64,000 nucleotides of DNA from Solirubrobacterales bacterium (GCA_019241635.1 JAFAWR010000329.1:1-64000), one strand, 5' to 3'. Positions 26,079 through 35,624 are shown, counted from the stretch's first letter. Numbers and translations: made by a program. Notes: a model not told the origin generated them from the sequence alone.

Positions 26079-28331
26079 ATGCGTGGGACCAAGTTCACAA
26101 TCGTCGTGACGCTGGCCGGGCTGCTCGCCGCCGCCTCCCCGGCGCTCGCCGCGACCCGCATCGGGGCGCGTCATCATGCGTCGCTCCAGACGCAGATCAC
26201 GACCACGATCGTGGTCAGCGCCGCCGCGCCCGCGACCCGGTCCAATCCGGCGCCGGCGCCGGCGCCGGGATCGGAGAAATGTCCGCCGGGCGTCACCCAG
26301 CGGAGCCTCTGCGAGGTGGTGCCGGCGGGCTCGGCGCTGAGCTCAGCCGGCCACAAGACGCCCGCGCCGACCCCACCGCCGGCGCCGCCGCGCTCCGTCA
26401 GCGCACCGGCCGCGACCCCCGCGATCAGCACGCCCGCAATGCCCAGCGGCGCGCTGGCCAACCTCCCGCCGCTCATCTCTCCGCTGCAGCGCTCAGCGCT
26501 CGACCTGCTCCTCGGGGTGTTCCCCGTCCCCCCGTTCCTGCTGCCGATCTACCACGCGGCGGCCGCCGACTACGGGGTGCCGTGGCAGGTGCTGGCCGCC
26601 ATCAACGAGATCGAAACCGATTACGGACGCAACCTGTCCACGAGCTCGGCCGGGGCCGTGGGGTGGATGCAGTTCCTTCCGTCGACGTGGGCCAGGTTCG
26701 GCGTCGACGCCGATGGTGACGGTGTCGCCAACCCTTACGACCCGGTTGACGCGATCTTCTCGGCGGCTCGCTACCTACGCGCGGCGGGCGCCTGGCACGA
26801 CCTGCCGAGCGCGATTTTCGCCTACAACCACGCGGCCTGGTACGTCAACTCGGTCGAGCTCCGTGCGCAGCTGCTCGGCCTCCTGCCGGGCCAGCTGGTC
26901 GACGTGCTGACCGGGCTGATGCAGGCGCGGTTCCCGATCGGGGGCCATCTGGGGCGCTACGCGAAGCAGTCGCCGGCGGCGAGCCGCCTCGCGGGCCAGC
27001 CCGCTGTCGTCCTGAGCGCCCCTCCGGGCGCACCGGTGATCGCCTCGGCCGATGGGCGGGTCATCTCCGTCGGGAGCGATCAACGGCGCGGGCGCTACGT
27101 GACGATCGAGGACTCTTACGGAGACAGGTTCACCTACGGTCAGCTCGGACGGGTCGAGCCTCTGTACCCAGTGGTGCGGCCGCGGGTCGCGTCGGCCCTG
27201 AGCGTCGCGGCGGCGCTGGCCGTCGGGCTCGTGACGAAGCCCAGGATTCCCGCCGCCACCAGGCTGCTCAGCTCGGCGGCGTCCGGGCATTCGCTCCCGG
27301 CGCGCGGCGCGGCTCGGACGGCGGCACGCCCCCGGGCGACTCCGTTCGTCCCGCTGGCCAAGGAACGCCTGTTTGCCGACCCATCCCGCCCCGCCTCCTA
27401 CGCGGCGGGGGGCATCATCCAGCTCCGCTCCGAGCTCGGCGCGTACCTGGGATTGGACGGGCTGTCGGCCTCCGGAGCACAGCCCGACTACTACTCGGAA
27501 ACGGTTCACCTGAGGCCCGGCGGGTTCGCGCTCGCGCCTCTGTCGCCCGGGTCGGTGGTCCTCGCCGGGACGATCCTCGGCCGCGTGGCCCGGCCCGCGC
27601 ACGGGCCGGGGAGGATCACGCTTCAGATCCGGCCCGCCGGGGCAAGCGCCCCGGTCGATCCCGGTCCGATCGTGTCCAGTTGGGAGGTGCTCGGCAAGCT
27701 GTCCGCGGGGCGGCCGTCGGCGGCCGGCGCGGCCCAGGCCGGGGCATACGGTTCGCCGAACCCGTGGGTCGGGCAGCTGCTCATGGCGCCCAGGGCGGAT
27801 CTGGAGCGATCGGTCCTGGTCGATTCGCGGGTGACGCTCGACGACTGCGGCCGTAGCGCGGTGAAGGCCGGAGCGGTTGATCGACGCGTCCTCGCGGTGA
27901 TCGAGTACCTCGCCTACGCCGGACTGAGCCCCGGAGTGTCGGGCCTGCCATGCCCGCGGGGACGGGCGCCCGGTCAGGCCCGCGACACCCGGTTCTTCAT
28001 CAACGAGATCGACCGGATTCCCGTGGCGGGACGGGGGCGGGCACGCGGGCTCGTCGACGTCACGGTCCGCCAACTCCTGGTCCTGCAGGGCGCCCTGCGG
28101 CCATCCCAAATCGTCAGCGCGCTCAGCTACCCCGGGAACCTCGAGACGATGGCCTGGCCCGGCCGGGCCACGCAGATCGAGGTCGACTTCGACCCGGTGG
28201 CGTCGGGGTCGCTCGCCTCGCTCGGCTCGCTCCCGAGTCTCTCGGGGGTGCTGGACACCACTCAGTGGAGGCTCCTGGTCCGCCGGCTGGTCCGGCTCGG
28301 CGGGGCCATCCCGACGCGGACCGTGCGATGA
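26079..28331 (+). CDS. Secreted lytic transglycosylase with split, degenerate LytM-like domain
   Basis: The 750-residue protein starts at ATG 26079 with a signal peptide (VVTLAGLLAAASPALA). After a Pro/Ala linker, residues about 145-265 are an MltB-type transglycosylase: AAINEIETDYGRNLS with the catalytic Glu, VGWMQFLPSTWARFGVDADG, and ARYLRAAGAWHDLPSAIFAY. It cleaves peptidoglycan glycan strands. Residues about 310-370 (APVIASADGRVISVG, VTIEDSYGDRFTYGQL) and 445-545 (LAGTILGRVARPAHGPG) look like two halves of one LytM/M23 fold, separated by an insertion of about 110 residues. The metal HxH is missing, so this is probably a binding domain. The stop overlaps the next ATG (ATGA). Its role is likely wall remodelling to pass or anchor the neighbouring surface proteins. 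Confidence 0.85.
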   Translation: MRGTKFTIVVTLAGLLAAASPALAATRIGARHHASLQTQITTTIVVSAAAPATRSNPAPAPAPGSEKCPPGVTQRSLCEVVPAGSALSSAGHKTPAPTPPPAPPRSVSAPAATPAISTPAMPSGALANLPPLISPLQRSALDLLLGVFPVPPFLLPIYHAAAADYGVPWQVLAAINEIETDYGRNLSTSSAGAVGWMQFLPSTWARFGVDADGDGVANPYDPVDAIFSAARYLRAAGAWHDLPSAIFAYNHAAWYVNSVELRAQLLGLLPGQLVDVLTGLMQARFPIGGHLGRYAKQSPAASRLAGQPAVVLSAPPGAPVIASADGRVISVGSDQRRGRYVTIEDSYGDRFTYGQLGRVEPLYPVVRPRVASALSVAAALAVGLVTKPRIPAATRLLSSAASGHSLPARGAARTAARPRATPFVPLAKERLFADPSRPASYAAGGIIQLRSELGAYLGLDGLSASGAQPDYYSETVHLRPGGFALAPLSPGSVVLAGTILGRVARPAHGPGRITLQIRPAGASAPVDPGPIVSSWEVLGKLSAGRPSAAGAAQAGAYGSPNPWVGQLLMAPRADLERSVLVDSRVTLDDCGRSAVKAGAVDRRVLAVIEYLAYAGLSPGVSGLPCPRGRAPGQARDTRFFINEIDRIPVAGRGRARGLVDVTVRQLLVLQGALRPSQIVSALSYPGNLETMAWPGRATQIEVDFDPVASGSLASLGSLPSLSGVLDTTQWRLLVRRLVRLGGAIPTRTVR

Positions 28332-30397
28332 GACCCCCGATGGGCAAGCTCGCCGGGGCCGTCCTGATCGCGGCCCTGACCGGCGCCTCGCCGGCCGCCG
28401 CGGCGCTCACTCCGCCCCAGATGCACACGGTGGCGGGTGGTGGCAGCTGCTCCGCGGCCGCGCCGGCAGCCCTCTCCGGGGGCTCGTGCGACGGCGTCGC
28501 GGCGACTTCCGTGGCGATCGGGGAGCCCGGCGACGTCGCTGCGCTCCCCGGCGGAGGGTTCCTGTACGTCGACTCGGCCGGGCCGACCCCGGGGTACGAG
28601 TTCGTGCGCGAGGTCTCGAAGAGCGGGAAGGTCTTCACCGTCGCCGGCGACGGCACCGACACTGACGCCCCGGATGGCACGCTCGCGGTGGAGTCCGGGC
28701 TCGACGGACCCGTGGCGGTCGCGCCGCTGGCCGACGGCGGGTTCCTAATCACCGAGAAATACGGCTCGGTGATCCGGATGGTCTCGCCCGGGACGCCGGC
28801 CACGGCGACGATCACCACGATCGCCGGCACCGGCACCCCCGGCTTCAACGGCGACGGGCCCGCGACATCGGCGAAACTGAACGCGCCGACCGACGCCCAG
28901 CCGCTAGCCGACGGCCGTGTGTTGATCGCCGACGCCGGCAACGGCCTGATCCGGGTGCTCTCCGCCGCTGCCCCCGGAGCCACGATCGCCACGATCGGCG
29001 GCGGCGGCTCGTGCGACGACGTCACCGGCCCGTGCGACGGGATGGCGGCCGACGCGGTGAAGCTGTCCGATCCGGTCTCCGTCTCGCCGATCCAAGGCGG
29101 CGCCGGCGGCTACCTGATCGCCGAGGACGCGGCTCACGGAGCCAACGCGATACGCGAGGTATCGCAGCCCTCAGCCGCGGGGACCTTCGCGACGGTGGCC
29201 GGAGTGCCCGGCGCTGGGCCCGGCTACGGCGGCGACGGCGGACCCGCCGTGTTCGCCCAGCTCGACAACCCGCAGCGGGTGATGAGCACGCCGGGCGGCG
29301 GCTTCCTGATCGCCGACAAGGACAACAACCGAGTGCGGGCGGTCTCCCCGGCGGGGATCATCACGACGATCGCCGGCGACGGCACGCCCACGTATGCGGG
29401 CGACGGTGGACCCGCCACCGGGGCGTCGCTCTTCGGGCCGGTCGGCGTATCGCCGACCAGCGACGGGGGACTGCTGATCGCCGACGCCTCCGATCCGGCC
29501 ATTCGCGAGGTGACCAACCCGCCGACCACGATAATCACCACGACGCCTTCGAGCCCCAACGGCACCAACCAGTGGTTCATCGGAACCGTGCAGGCCAAGG
29601 TCTCGGCCGGCTCCGGCACCTCGACCAGCTGCGACCTCGACCTCACCACCGCGCCCACCGTCTACGACGAGCTGGACTCGCCGTGTGCATTCTCGGGCTC
29701 CGGCGCGACGATCAGCGGCAACGGGGTGCACGTGCTGTGGGCGGCCAGCATCAACTCGTTCGGCGACAAGGAGACACCGGTGAGCTTCACGATCGGCATC
29801 GACTCGACCCCGCCGGCGATGCGCTGCGAGAGACCGCTGAAGTTCGCCGCGGGGTCCCAGCATGAGCGAGTGAGGGCGACGGTCAGCGACGCTGTCTCGG
29901 GGCCACGGCGGCCCGTCGTGTCCGCCGCCGCGGACACCAGGAACATCGGTCGTCACACGGTCACCCTGGTGGGCGCGAACAACGCCGGCATCTCGACACT
30001 CGTGCACTGCCAGTATGCCGTGGTGGCGGCGGCGCTCCGACCGACCCCCGCGATGGGCTGGGCGTTCACGCCGGTCGGGGCGGCCACGGACGTGAGGCGG
30101 CTCCTGGTGCGCGACGTGCCGGCCCGGGCCAGCGTCGAGGTGAGCTGTGCCGGCACGGGCTGTCCGTTCTCGTCGCTCACGAAAGACTCGCGCCGTCGCC
30201 ACGGGAGATACTCGATCGACCTCGCGGCAGCGTTCTCGGGCGCGCGCCTCGCGGCCGGGGCCCAGCTCACCGTGCGCGTGTCGGAGCGGAACACGGTGAG
30301 CCGAGTCTGGATGTTCACGATCCGGGGCGGACATCCGCCGGCGCAGCGAGTCGGGTGCGTGTCGCCCGGATCAACCGGCCCACCCCAGCGTTGCTGA
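28328..30397 (+). CDS. Secreted NHL-repeat beta-propeller protein
   Basis: The 689-residue protein starts at ATG 28328, overlapping the transglycosylase stop. The signal peptide ([18 protein letters not shown]) is followed by NHL blades of the bacterial teneurin-like type: TTIAGTGTPGFNGDGPATSA, LIADAGNGLIRVLS, GGFLIADKDNNRVRAVSPAG and TIAGDGTPTYAGDGGPATGA. From about residue 400 the propeller gives way to Ig-like or HYR-like beta domains and a C-terminal module. NHL propellers are binding scaffolds. Coupled translation with the transglycosylase suggests the two work together at the wall, perhaps with this protein exposed as an adhesin-like surface. No catalytic motif is seen. Confidence 0.8.
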   Translation: MRPPMGKLAGAVLIAALTGASPAAAALTPPQMHTVAGGGSCSAAAPAALSGGSCDGVAATSVAIGEPGDVAALPGGGFLYVDSAGPTPGYEFVREVSKSGKVFTVAGDGTDTDAPDGTLAVESGLDGPVAVAPLADGGFLITEKYGSVIRMVSPGTPATATITTIAGTGTPGFNGDGPATSAKLNAPTDAQPLADGRVLIADAGNGLIRVLSAAAPGATIATIGGGGSCDDVTGPCDGMAADAVKLSDPVSVSPIQGGAGGYLIAEDAAHGANAIREVSQPSAAGTFATVAGVPGAGPGYGGDGGPAVFAQLDNPQRVMSTPGGGFLIADKDNNRVRAVSPAGIITTIAGDGTPTYAGDGGPATGASLFGPVGVSPTSDGGLLIADASDPAIREVTNPPTTIITTTPSSPNGTNQWFIGTVQAKVSAGSGTSTSCDLDLTTAPTVYDELDSPCAFSGSGATISGNGVHVLWAASINSFGDKETPVSFTIGIDSTPPAMRCERPLKFAAGSQHERVRATVSDAVSGPRRPVVSAAADTRNIGRHTVTLVGANNAGISTLVHCQYAVVAAALRPTPAMGWAFTPVGAATDVRRLLVRDVPARASVEVSCAGTGCPFSSLTKDSRRRHGRYSIDLAAAFSGARLAAGAQLTVRVSERNTVSRVWMFTIRGGHPPAQRVGCVSPGSTGPPQRC

Positions 30398-30572
30398 GAG
30401 CTACAGCGCGGAGTCGAGCAGCTCGGCGCGCTGGTGCTCGGCCGGCGCACCGCAGGCGAACACGATCAGGTCTGCGCTCAAGCCTCGGGCGGATCTGGTC
30501 GATAACCCAGTTGAAACGACCTTCCGAGCGCCAACGGCGCTCCGTCACCGCCGCTATGGAGGCCCCGCCGCA

Positions 30573-30899
30573 ATGAGCGTCACCGACCAGCTGAACGAGT
30601 CCCTGAACGGGAGCAACAACGAGCCGCGGCTCGTCCTCGACCTCGACCTGATCGAGGCGCAGGCGCTGCGCGCGTGGTTGCTCGAGACCGAGCTCAACGG
30701 CCTGAGCGCGCAGGACACCCCGGTGGTGAGCACGGCCCTGGCCAAGCTCGGCCGTGCGGTCGACACCGCGCAGGCCACGGTCAACATCCGTCGCGAGTTC
30801 CAGCAGGCCGGCGTCAACCTGGCGCATTGGTCCGACGAGCAGGTGCTCGAGCTGGGCCGCCGCATCGCCGAGGCAGCTCGGCCCATCCTCCAGGGCTGA
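30573..30899 (+). CDS. Small helical cytoplasmic protein, unknown function
   Basis: The 108-residue protein starts at ATG 30573, with GGAGG 11 bases upstream. It has no signal or membrane segment. Predicted mostly alpha-helical, with an N-terminal acidic strand (EPRLVLDLDLIEAQALRAWL) and a C-terminal amphipathic helix (LGRRIAEAARPIL). Codon use and third-position GC fit a real gene. It precedes the GGDEF/HD-GYP-like gene by 36 bases on the same strand and may be a partner in that signalling unit. I recognise no family. Confidence 0.55.
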   Translation: MSVTDQLNESLNGSNNEPRLVLDLDLIEAQALRAWLLETELNGLSAQDTPVVSTALAKLGRAVDTAQATVNIRREFQQAGVNLAHWSDEQVLELGRRIAEAARPILQG

Positions 30900-30935
30900 G
30901 CCGCACCGTCCACGGGTAGCCCGGGGTCGGTCCCC

Positions 30936-32069
30936 ATGCCACTGCTGATCGGGTTCATCAGCGGCGCGATCATCGGCGCCGTGGTCATGCTGCTGATCCT
31001 CGGCCGCTCGTCTGGGGCGGCCGGCGAGGCGCCGGTAAGCGCCGAGACGGTTCTCGATCCGGTCACCGGCCTGGCCACCCACGACCGGCTCCTGGCTGAC
31101 ATCGGCCGCGAGCTGGCCGGCGGCCGCGAGGTGACGCTGTACCTGTTTGCGCTCGACGGCTTCAAGGACTACAACGACGCCTACGGCGATCAGTGCGGGG
31201 ACGCGCTACTCGGCTGGCTGGGCCGCAAGCTGCGCGACGCGGTCGGCTCCTACGGCACCGCCTACCGCATGCGCGGCGGCAGCTTCGCGCTGCTCGCGGT
31301 GGGGTCCGAGCGGTTCACCAACGCCCTGTGTGCGTCGGCGGCCAGCGCGCTGGGCGAGAGTGGGGACGGGTTCCAGATCTCCTGCGACGTGGGCAGCGCC
31401 AGTCTCCCGGGCGAGACCGTGCTTGCGCGCGAGGCGCTTGAGCTGGCCGCCCGCCGGGCCAGCAAGGCGGCCGGCGAGCGCCACGTGAAGTCCGGGCGCC
31501 GGGCTCCGGCCGACGCCATCGAGGCGCTGCGGCTGGTGCGGTCTCGCCAGGACGTCGGGGCGCTGGCCGTGGCCATCGCGCGGAAGCTGGACCTCCCCGA
31601 GGACGAAATCGCGCATGTTCTGAACGCCATGCACTTCTGCGACGTTGGCAACGTCGCGGTGCCGCGGACGGTGCTCGGCTACCCGGGCGAGATCACCGGG
31701 CCGGAGTGGCAGTTCATCCACCTTCACACGCTCGTCGGCGAACGGCTCCTGGCGGGTCCCCTCGGGATGGAGCCCGTGGCCAGTCTGGTTCGTCACAGCC
31801 ACGAGCGCTGGGACGGCTCCGGCTATCCCGACGGACTCGCGGGTCAGGCGATCCCACTGGGGTCGCGCATCGTGTTCGCGTGCAGTGCCTTCCACGACAT
31901 GACCTCGGACCGCCCGCATCGTGCCGGTCTCGAGCCGGCTGACGCGTTGGCCCAGCTCGAGCGCGGCGCCGGCAGCCAGTTCGACCCGGACGTCGTGCGA
32001 GTGTTCGGCCAGGAGTTCCTCGGCGCGGCGGACGAGCCGGTGCTCGAGGAAGCTGCCGAGCAGCTCTAG
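30936..32069 (+). CDS. Membrane-anchored degenerate GGDEF + HD-GYP-like protein
   Basis: The 377-residue protein starts at ATG 30936. It begins with a membrane span ([19 protein letters not shown]). A diguanylate-cyclase-like domain follows ([32 protein letters not shown]), with the signature loop reading [10 protein letters not shown] instead of GGDEF. An HD-GYP-like domain then has [11 protein letters not shown] and [20 protein letters not shown], with [12 protein letters not shown] at its end. The canonical HD metal pair and parts of the ligand set are changed. Both cyclic-di-GMP catalytic sites look impaired, so it may bind the nucleotide or a partner rather than make or break it. A role in controlling the nearby polysaccharide genes is plausible but unproven. 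Confidence 0.75.
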   Translation: MPLLIGFISGAIIGAVVMLLILGRSSGAAGEAPVSAETVLDPVTGLATHDRLLADIGRELAGGREVTLYLFALDGFKDYNDAYGDQCGDALLGWLGRKLRDAVGSYGTAYRMRGGSFALLAVGSERFTNALCASAASALGESGDGFQISCDVGSASLPGETVLAREALELAARRASKAAGERHVKSGRRAPADAIEALRLVRSRQDVGALAVAIARKLDLPEDEIAHVLNAMHFCDVGNVAVPRTVLGYPGEITGPEWQFIHLHTLVGERLLAGPLGMEPVASLVRHSHERWDGSGYPDGLAGQAIPLGSRIVFACSAFHDMTSDRPHRAGLEPADALAQLERGAGSQFDPDVVRVFGQEFLGAADEPVLEEAAEQL

Positions 32070-32120
32070 CCAACCAGACCGCGGTCACACGCGGGTCACT
32101 CGGGCGCGGCCGGGCGTGGC

Positions 32121-32126
32121 TAGGCT
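32121..32126 (+). promoter_or_regulatory. -10-like TAGGCT before the gmd-like gene
   Basis: TAGGCT lies seven bases before GTG 32134, as expected for a leaderless transcript. No clear -35 box is seen at the usual distance. Confidence 0.4.
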
Positions 32127-32133
32127 CGCGGCC

Positions 32134-33156
32134 GTGCCCATCCGTCGTGCGCTGATAACCGGCATCACCGGCCAGGACGGTTCCTATCTCGCCGAGCTCC
32201 TGCTCGAGCGCGGTTACGAGGTGCACGGGCTCGTGCGCCGCTCGTCCTCGGAGCACTTCGAACGCATCGAGCATCTCCGCCACCGCATCCGTCTGCACCA
32301 GGCCGACCTGCTCGATCAGCGCTCGCTGTTCGATGCGCTCCGCGAGGCGCGGCCAACCGAGATCTACAACCTCGCCGCGATGTCGTTCGTCGCGGTGTCG
32401 TGGATCCAACCGACGTTGACCGCGGAGTTCACCGGCGTGGGGGTGACCCGGATGCTCGAGGCCGTGCGCGACGCCTGTCCCGAGGCACGCTTCTATCAGG
32501 CCTCCTCGAGTGAGATGTTCGGCAACGTCCGTGAGGTGCCTCAGAACGAGCTGACCGCGTTCTACCCCCGCTCGCCCTACGGGGTCGCGAAGGCGTACGG
32601 CCACTTCATCACCGTGAACTATCGCGAGTCCTACGATCTGCACGCGACGAGTGGGATCCTGTTCAACCACGAGAGTCCCCGGCGCGGACTCGAGTTCGTG
32701 ACCCGCAAGATCACCTCGCACGCCGCGGCCATCCGGCTCGGCCTGGTCGACCAGCTGGAGCTCGGCAACCTCGACGCCGAACGCGACTGGGGATACGCGC
32801 GGGACTACGTCCAGGCGATGTGGATGATGCTCCAGCAACCCGAGCCGCAGGACTACGTGATCGCCACCGGCGTCGCCCACTCGGTCCGGGACTGCCTCGA
32901 GATCGCCTTCGACCACGCCGGCGTCGAGATCGACGGACACGTGGTGATCAACGACGCCCTCAAGCGCCCGGCCGAGGTCGACCACCTGATCGGCGACGCC
33001 TCCAAGGCCAAGCGGGACCTCGGATGGGAGCCGGCGACGAGTTTTGAGGAACTGATTCGGCTGATGGTGGACGCCGACTACGAGCTGCTCAGCCGGGAGC
33101 CATCCGCCGCGGGGCTGCGCGGCGGCGCCCGCGCGCTCGCGCTGCCACGCTTCTAG
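32134..33156 (+). CDS. gmd: GDP-mannose 4,6-dehydratase
   Basis: The 340-residue enzyme starts at GTG 32134, directly after the -10-like TAGGCT; an in-frame start at 31921 would run into the preceding gene. The Rossmann motif is [20 protein letters not shown], then [11 protein letters not shown] with the catalytic Ser and Glu, [11 protein letters not shown] with the YxxxK pair, and [19 protein letters not shown]. All catalytic residues of the Gmd family are present. It converts GDP-mannose to GDP-4-keto-6-deoxymannose, precursor of GDP-fucose, GDP-rhamnose and related sugars for surface polysaccharides. The next gene is a paralogue starting two bases after this stop, probably the next step of the same pathway. 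Confidence 0.88.
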   Translation: MPIRRALITGITGQDGSYLAELLLERGYEVHGLVRRSSSEHFERIEHLRHRIRLHQADLLDQRSLFDALREARPTEIYNLAAMSFVAVSWIQPTLTAEFTGVGVTRMLEAVRDACPEARFYQASSSEMFGNVREVPQNELTAFYPRSPYGVAKAYGHFITVNYRESYDLHATSGILFNHESPRRGLEFVTRKITSHAAAIRLGLVDQLELGNLDAERDWGYARDYVQAMWMMLQQPEPQDYVIATGVAHSVRDCLEIAFDHAGVEIDGHVVINDALKRPAEVDHLIGDASKAKRDLGWEPATSFEELIRLMVDADYELLSREPSAAGLRGGARALALPRF

Positions 33157-33158
33157 GC

Positions 33159-34217
33159 GTGGCCGCCCGCCCTACTCACCCGCCTCGAGCGCTCGTCACC
33201 GGATTGAGCGGACAGGACGGCTCGTTCCTCGCCGAGCTGCTGCTCGACCGCGGTTACCAGGTGATCGGCCTGGCCCGCTCAGAAGCGCTTGGATGGGCGC
33301 AGCACCTGGCGGGACGAGTCGAGATCGTGCCGGGCGATCTCCTCGATCCGGGCAGCCTCGAGGCCGCGGTTCTGAGCACGCGACCCGACGAGCTCTACCA
33401 CCTCGCCGGACCGTCGTACGTCCCGGAATCCTGGATCGATCCGGGCCGTACGTTCGCCGCCATCGCGGTCGCTTCGGCCACGCTCCTGGCCGCGGTGCGT
33501 GATCACACGCCCGGCACGCGGGTGTGTGTGGCGGGCTCGGCGGCGATGTTCGGGGACACGCCGACCATCCCCCAGCGCGAGGACACCCCGTGCCGGCCGC
33601 GGACGCCTTACGGCACCGCCAAGCTGGCCGCTCACCAGCTCACGGGCCAGATCCGCGCCCACTCGGGCGTGTTCGCCTGCTCGGCCATCCTGTGCAACCA
33701 CGAGTCCGAGCGGCGCCCCGAAGCCTTCGTATCCCGCAAGCTCACGCGCGCGGCGGCCGCGATCAAACGCGGGCTGGCCGACCACGTCGAGGTCGGCGAT
33801 CTGTCGAGCGTTCGCGACTGGTCCTTCGCGGGCGACATCGTGCGCGGAATGTGGCTCATGCTCCAGCAGGACGAGCCCGACGATTACATCCTGGCCAGTG
33901 GCGAGGGACACAAGGTGGCCGAGCTGGCCAAGCTGGCGTTCGGCGCGGTAGGGCTGGTGGCCGACGACTACGTGCGGGTTAACGCGGACGGGTTGAGCCG
34001 TCCGCCCGAGGGCACGCCGCCGGTCGGCGATCCGAGCAAGGCGCGCGCGCGCCTGGGGTGGCGGCCGGAGGTGTCCTTCGAGGCGCTCATCGAGCGCATG
34101 GTCCAGGCCGACCTGAGAGAGCTACGGGAGCGGCGCGACCTGCGCCATCTGTCGGCTGTCGACGGCGGACTCACGGCTCGTGACCCGGCTCGATCCGCTT
34201 GGCCCGGCGGAAGGTGA
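33159..34217 (+). CDS. Gmd-like SDR paralogue lacking the catalytic Glu (possible GDP-4-keto-6-deoxyhexose reductase)
   Basis: The 352-residue protein starts at GTG 33159, two bases after the gmd stop. It shares the layout ALVTGLSGQDGSFLAELLLD, TPYGTAKLAAH (YxxxK) and RDWSFAGDIVRGMWLMLQQ with its neighbour. Where Gmd has SSSEMFG it reads GSAAMFG, so the Glu needed for dehydration is gone. It may act as an Rmd-type reductase on the gmd product, or as an inactive partner subunit. The gene's last 47 bases overlap the convergent flavin-reductase-like gene, a long overlap for convergent genes, so its exact C-terminus is somewhat uncertain. Confidence 0.75.
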   Translation: MAARPTHPPRALVTGLSGQDGSFLAELLLDRGYQVIGLARSEALGWAQHLAGRVEIVPGDLLDPGSLEAAVLSTRPDELYHLAGPSYVPESWIDPGRTFAAIAVASATLLAAVRDHTPGTRVCVAGSAAMFGDTPTIPQREDTPCRPRTPYGTAKLAAHQLTGQIRAHSGVFACSAILCNHESERRPEAFVSRKLTRAAAAIKRGLADHVEVGDLSSVRDWSFAGDIVRGMWLMLQQDEPDDYILASGEGHKVAELAKLAFGAVGLVADDYVRVNADGLSRPPEGTPPVGDPSKARARLGWRPEVSFEALIERMVQADLRELRERRDLRHLSAVDGGLTARDPARSAWPGGR

Positions 34218-34656
34218 GCGGGTCTTCCGATTGGTGGGTCTCGCCCTCGATCGGCTCGAGCAGGAACCCGGTGTGATCGCCGAACGGGATGCGCTCGAGC
34301 ACGCCGCCGGCGAACCAGTCGGTCAGTTCGGCGAGCACGGGGGCTCCGCCGGGACCAGGCCGCCACTCGCAGCGGGCGAACTTGTCGATCTCATCCCCGG
34401 TCTCGCCGCCGAACAGCTCCGCCAGATCCTCGGCCTGCTCGGGAACGAAGTGGACGACGAGCACCTCGGCGCCTGAGCAGGCCACCCGATAGGTCCGGTT
34501 CTTGACCGACAGGCCGACCAGGAACCGCGGCGGGTGGATCGAGACCTGCGAGGCGAAGCCGACCAGGCAGCCGGCGCGCTCCCCCTTGGAGGCGACGGTG
34601 ACGATCAGCAGCGAGTAGTCGAGCCGGCCCATCAGGCGCTGGAAGTCGTCGGGCAT
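34171..34656 (-). CDS. Flavin reductase-like FMN-binding split-barrel protein
   Basis: The 161-residue protein starts at ATG 34656. It has the flavin_reduct pattern: LIVTVASKGERAGCLVGFAS near the N-terminus (flavin phosphate-binding region), HPPRFLVGLSVKNRTYRVA, and a C-terminal barrel strand. Such proteins bind FMN and reduce it with NAD(P)H, supplying partner monooxygenases, or act as stand-alone reductases. No monooxygenase is adjacent. It is convergent with and overlaps the end of the Gmd paralogue. Confidence 0.8.
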   Translation of the reverse strand: MPDDFQRLMGRLDYSLLIVTVASKGERAGCLVGFASQVSIHPPRFLVGLSVKNRTYRVACSGAEVLVVHFVPEQAEDLAELFGGETGDEIDKFARCEWRPGPGGAPVLAELTDWFAGGVLERIPFGDHTGFLLEPIEGETHQSEDPLTFRRAKRIEPGHEP

Positions 34657-34719
34657 CGGGTTGGTGCTACCCGGGAGCGGCCGGGTTACCGGTCGCGATC
34701 ACCGGGTAAGCCGCGGAAC

Positions 34720-35616
34720 GTGACCGGTTCCGACGCCCCTCGCCGCCAGCTCACCCCGCTCGAGCCGCTCGTCCGGGCGGTCGAGTCCGCCGAATTCCTC
34801 GATCCGGCGGCGGAGTGGGTCGGCAAGAATGTGCGCGGCCTCATCTCGGGCGGAGCCCTCAAGGATGCGCTCAGCGGCACCTGGCTCGGCCATGCCCTGC
34901 ATCCGATGCTGACCGACGTGGTGATCGGCGCGTTCACCGGCGCCTCGCTGCTCGACCTGCTCGCGCCGGACGCCGACGGGGTGGCCAGCGAGCGGCTGAT
35001 CGCGCTCGGGCTGGTCGCCTACGCCCCCACCGCGGCGGCCGGGATCAACGACTGGGCCGACTCGGAGGCCGTCGACGACACCGTCCGGCGGGCCGGCCTG
35101 GTCCATGCCGCCTGCAACGGAGTCGGCGCGACGCTCTACGCGGCATCGCTGAGCGCCCGCCGGCGCGGCGCCCGGGGGCGCGGCGCGGTGCTCGGCCTCG
35201 CCGGGATGGCGGTGATGAGCGCGGGCGGCTACCTCGGCGGCCACCTCTCGCTGAGCAAGGGCGTTGGCCCTAACCAGACCGTTTTCGATCCCGGCCCGAC
35301 CGACTGGACCCCGGCCGCCGATGCCACGGTGCTCCCCGACGGCCGCCCGACGCGGGTGGTGGTCGATGACACGCCCGTTTTGCTCGTGCGCGACGGCGAG
35401 TTGATCTTCGCCATCCACGACCGCTGCTCGCACCGGGGCTGCTCGCTCAGCGAGGGCGAGCTCAAGGGCTCGGAGATCGTGTGCGGGTGCCACGGCTCAC
35501 GGTTCGATCTGCGCAACGGCGCGCTGCTCGGTGGCCCGGCCACCTCGGCGCAGCCGGCCTTCCAGGTTCGGGTCGAGAACGGCGTCGTGCAGGTGCGCCG
35601 GCTTCAGCCGGCCTGA
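34720..35616 (+). CDS. DUF2231 membrane domain fused to Rieske [2Fe-2S] domain
   Basis: The 298-residue protein starts at GTG 34720. Residues about 40-185 form a four-span DUF2231-type membrane domain (TWLGHALHPMLTDVVIGAF with the family's HP motif, then LGLVAYAPTAAAGINDWADS). Residues about 200-298 are a Rieske domain with DRCSHRGCSLSEG and IVCGCHGSRFDLRNG, the CxH and CxxH pairs that hold the 2Fe-2S cluster. A membrane-bound one-electron carrier is likely; its partner is unknown. This combination recurs in actinobacteria. The stop lies 8 bases from the convergent map stop. Confidence 0.85.
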   Translation: MTGSDAPRRQLTPLEPLVRAVESAEFLDPAAEWVGKNVRGLISGGALKDALSGTWLGHALHPMLTDVVIGAFTGASLLDLLAPDADGVASERLIALGLVAYAPTAAAGINDWADSEAVDDTVRRAGLVHAACNGVGATLYAASLSARRRGARGRGAVLGLAGMAVMSAGGYLGGHLSLSKGVGPNQTVFDPGPTDWTPAADATVLPDGRPTRVVVDDTPVLLVRDGELIFAIHDRCSHRGCSLSEGELKGSEIVCGCHGSRFDLRNGALLGGPATSAQPAFQVRVENGVVQVRRLQPA

Positions 35617-35624
35617 TCCGGCCG

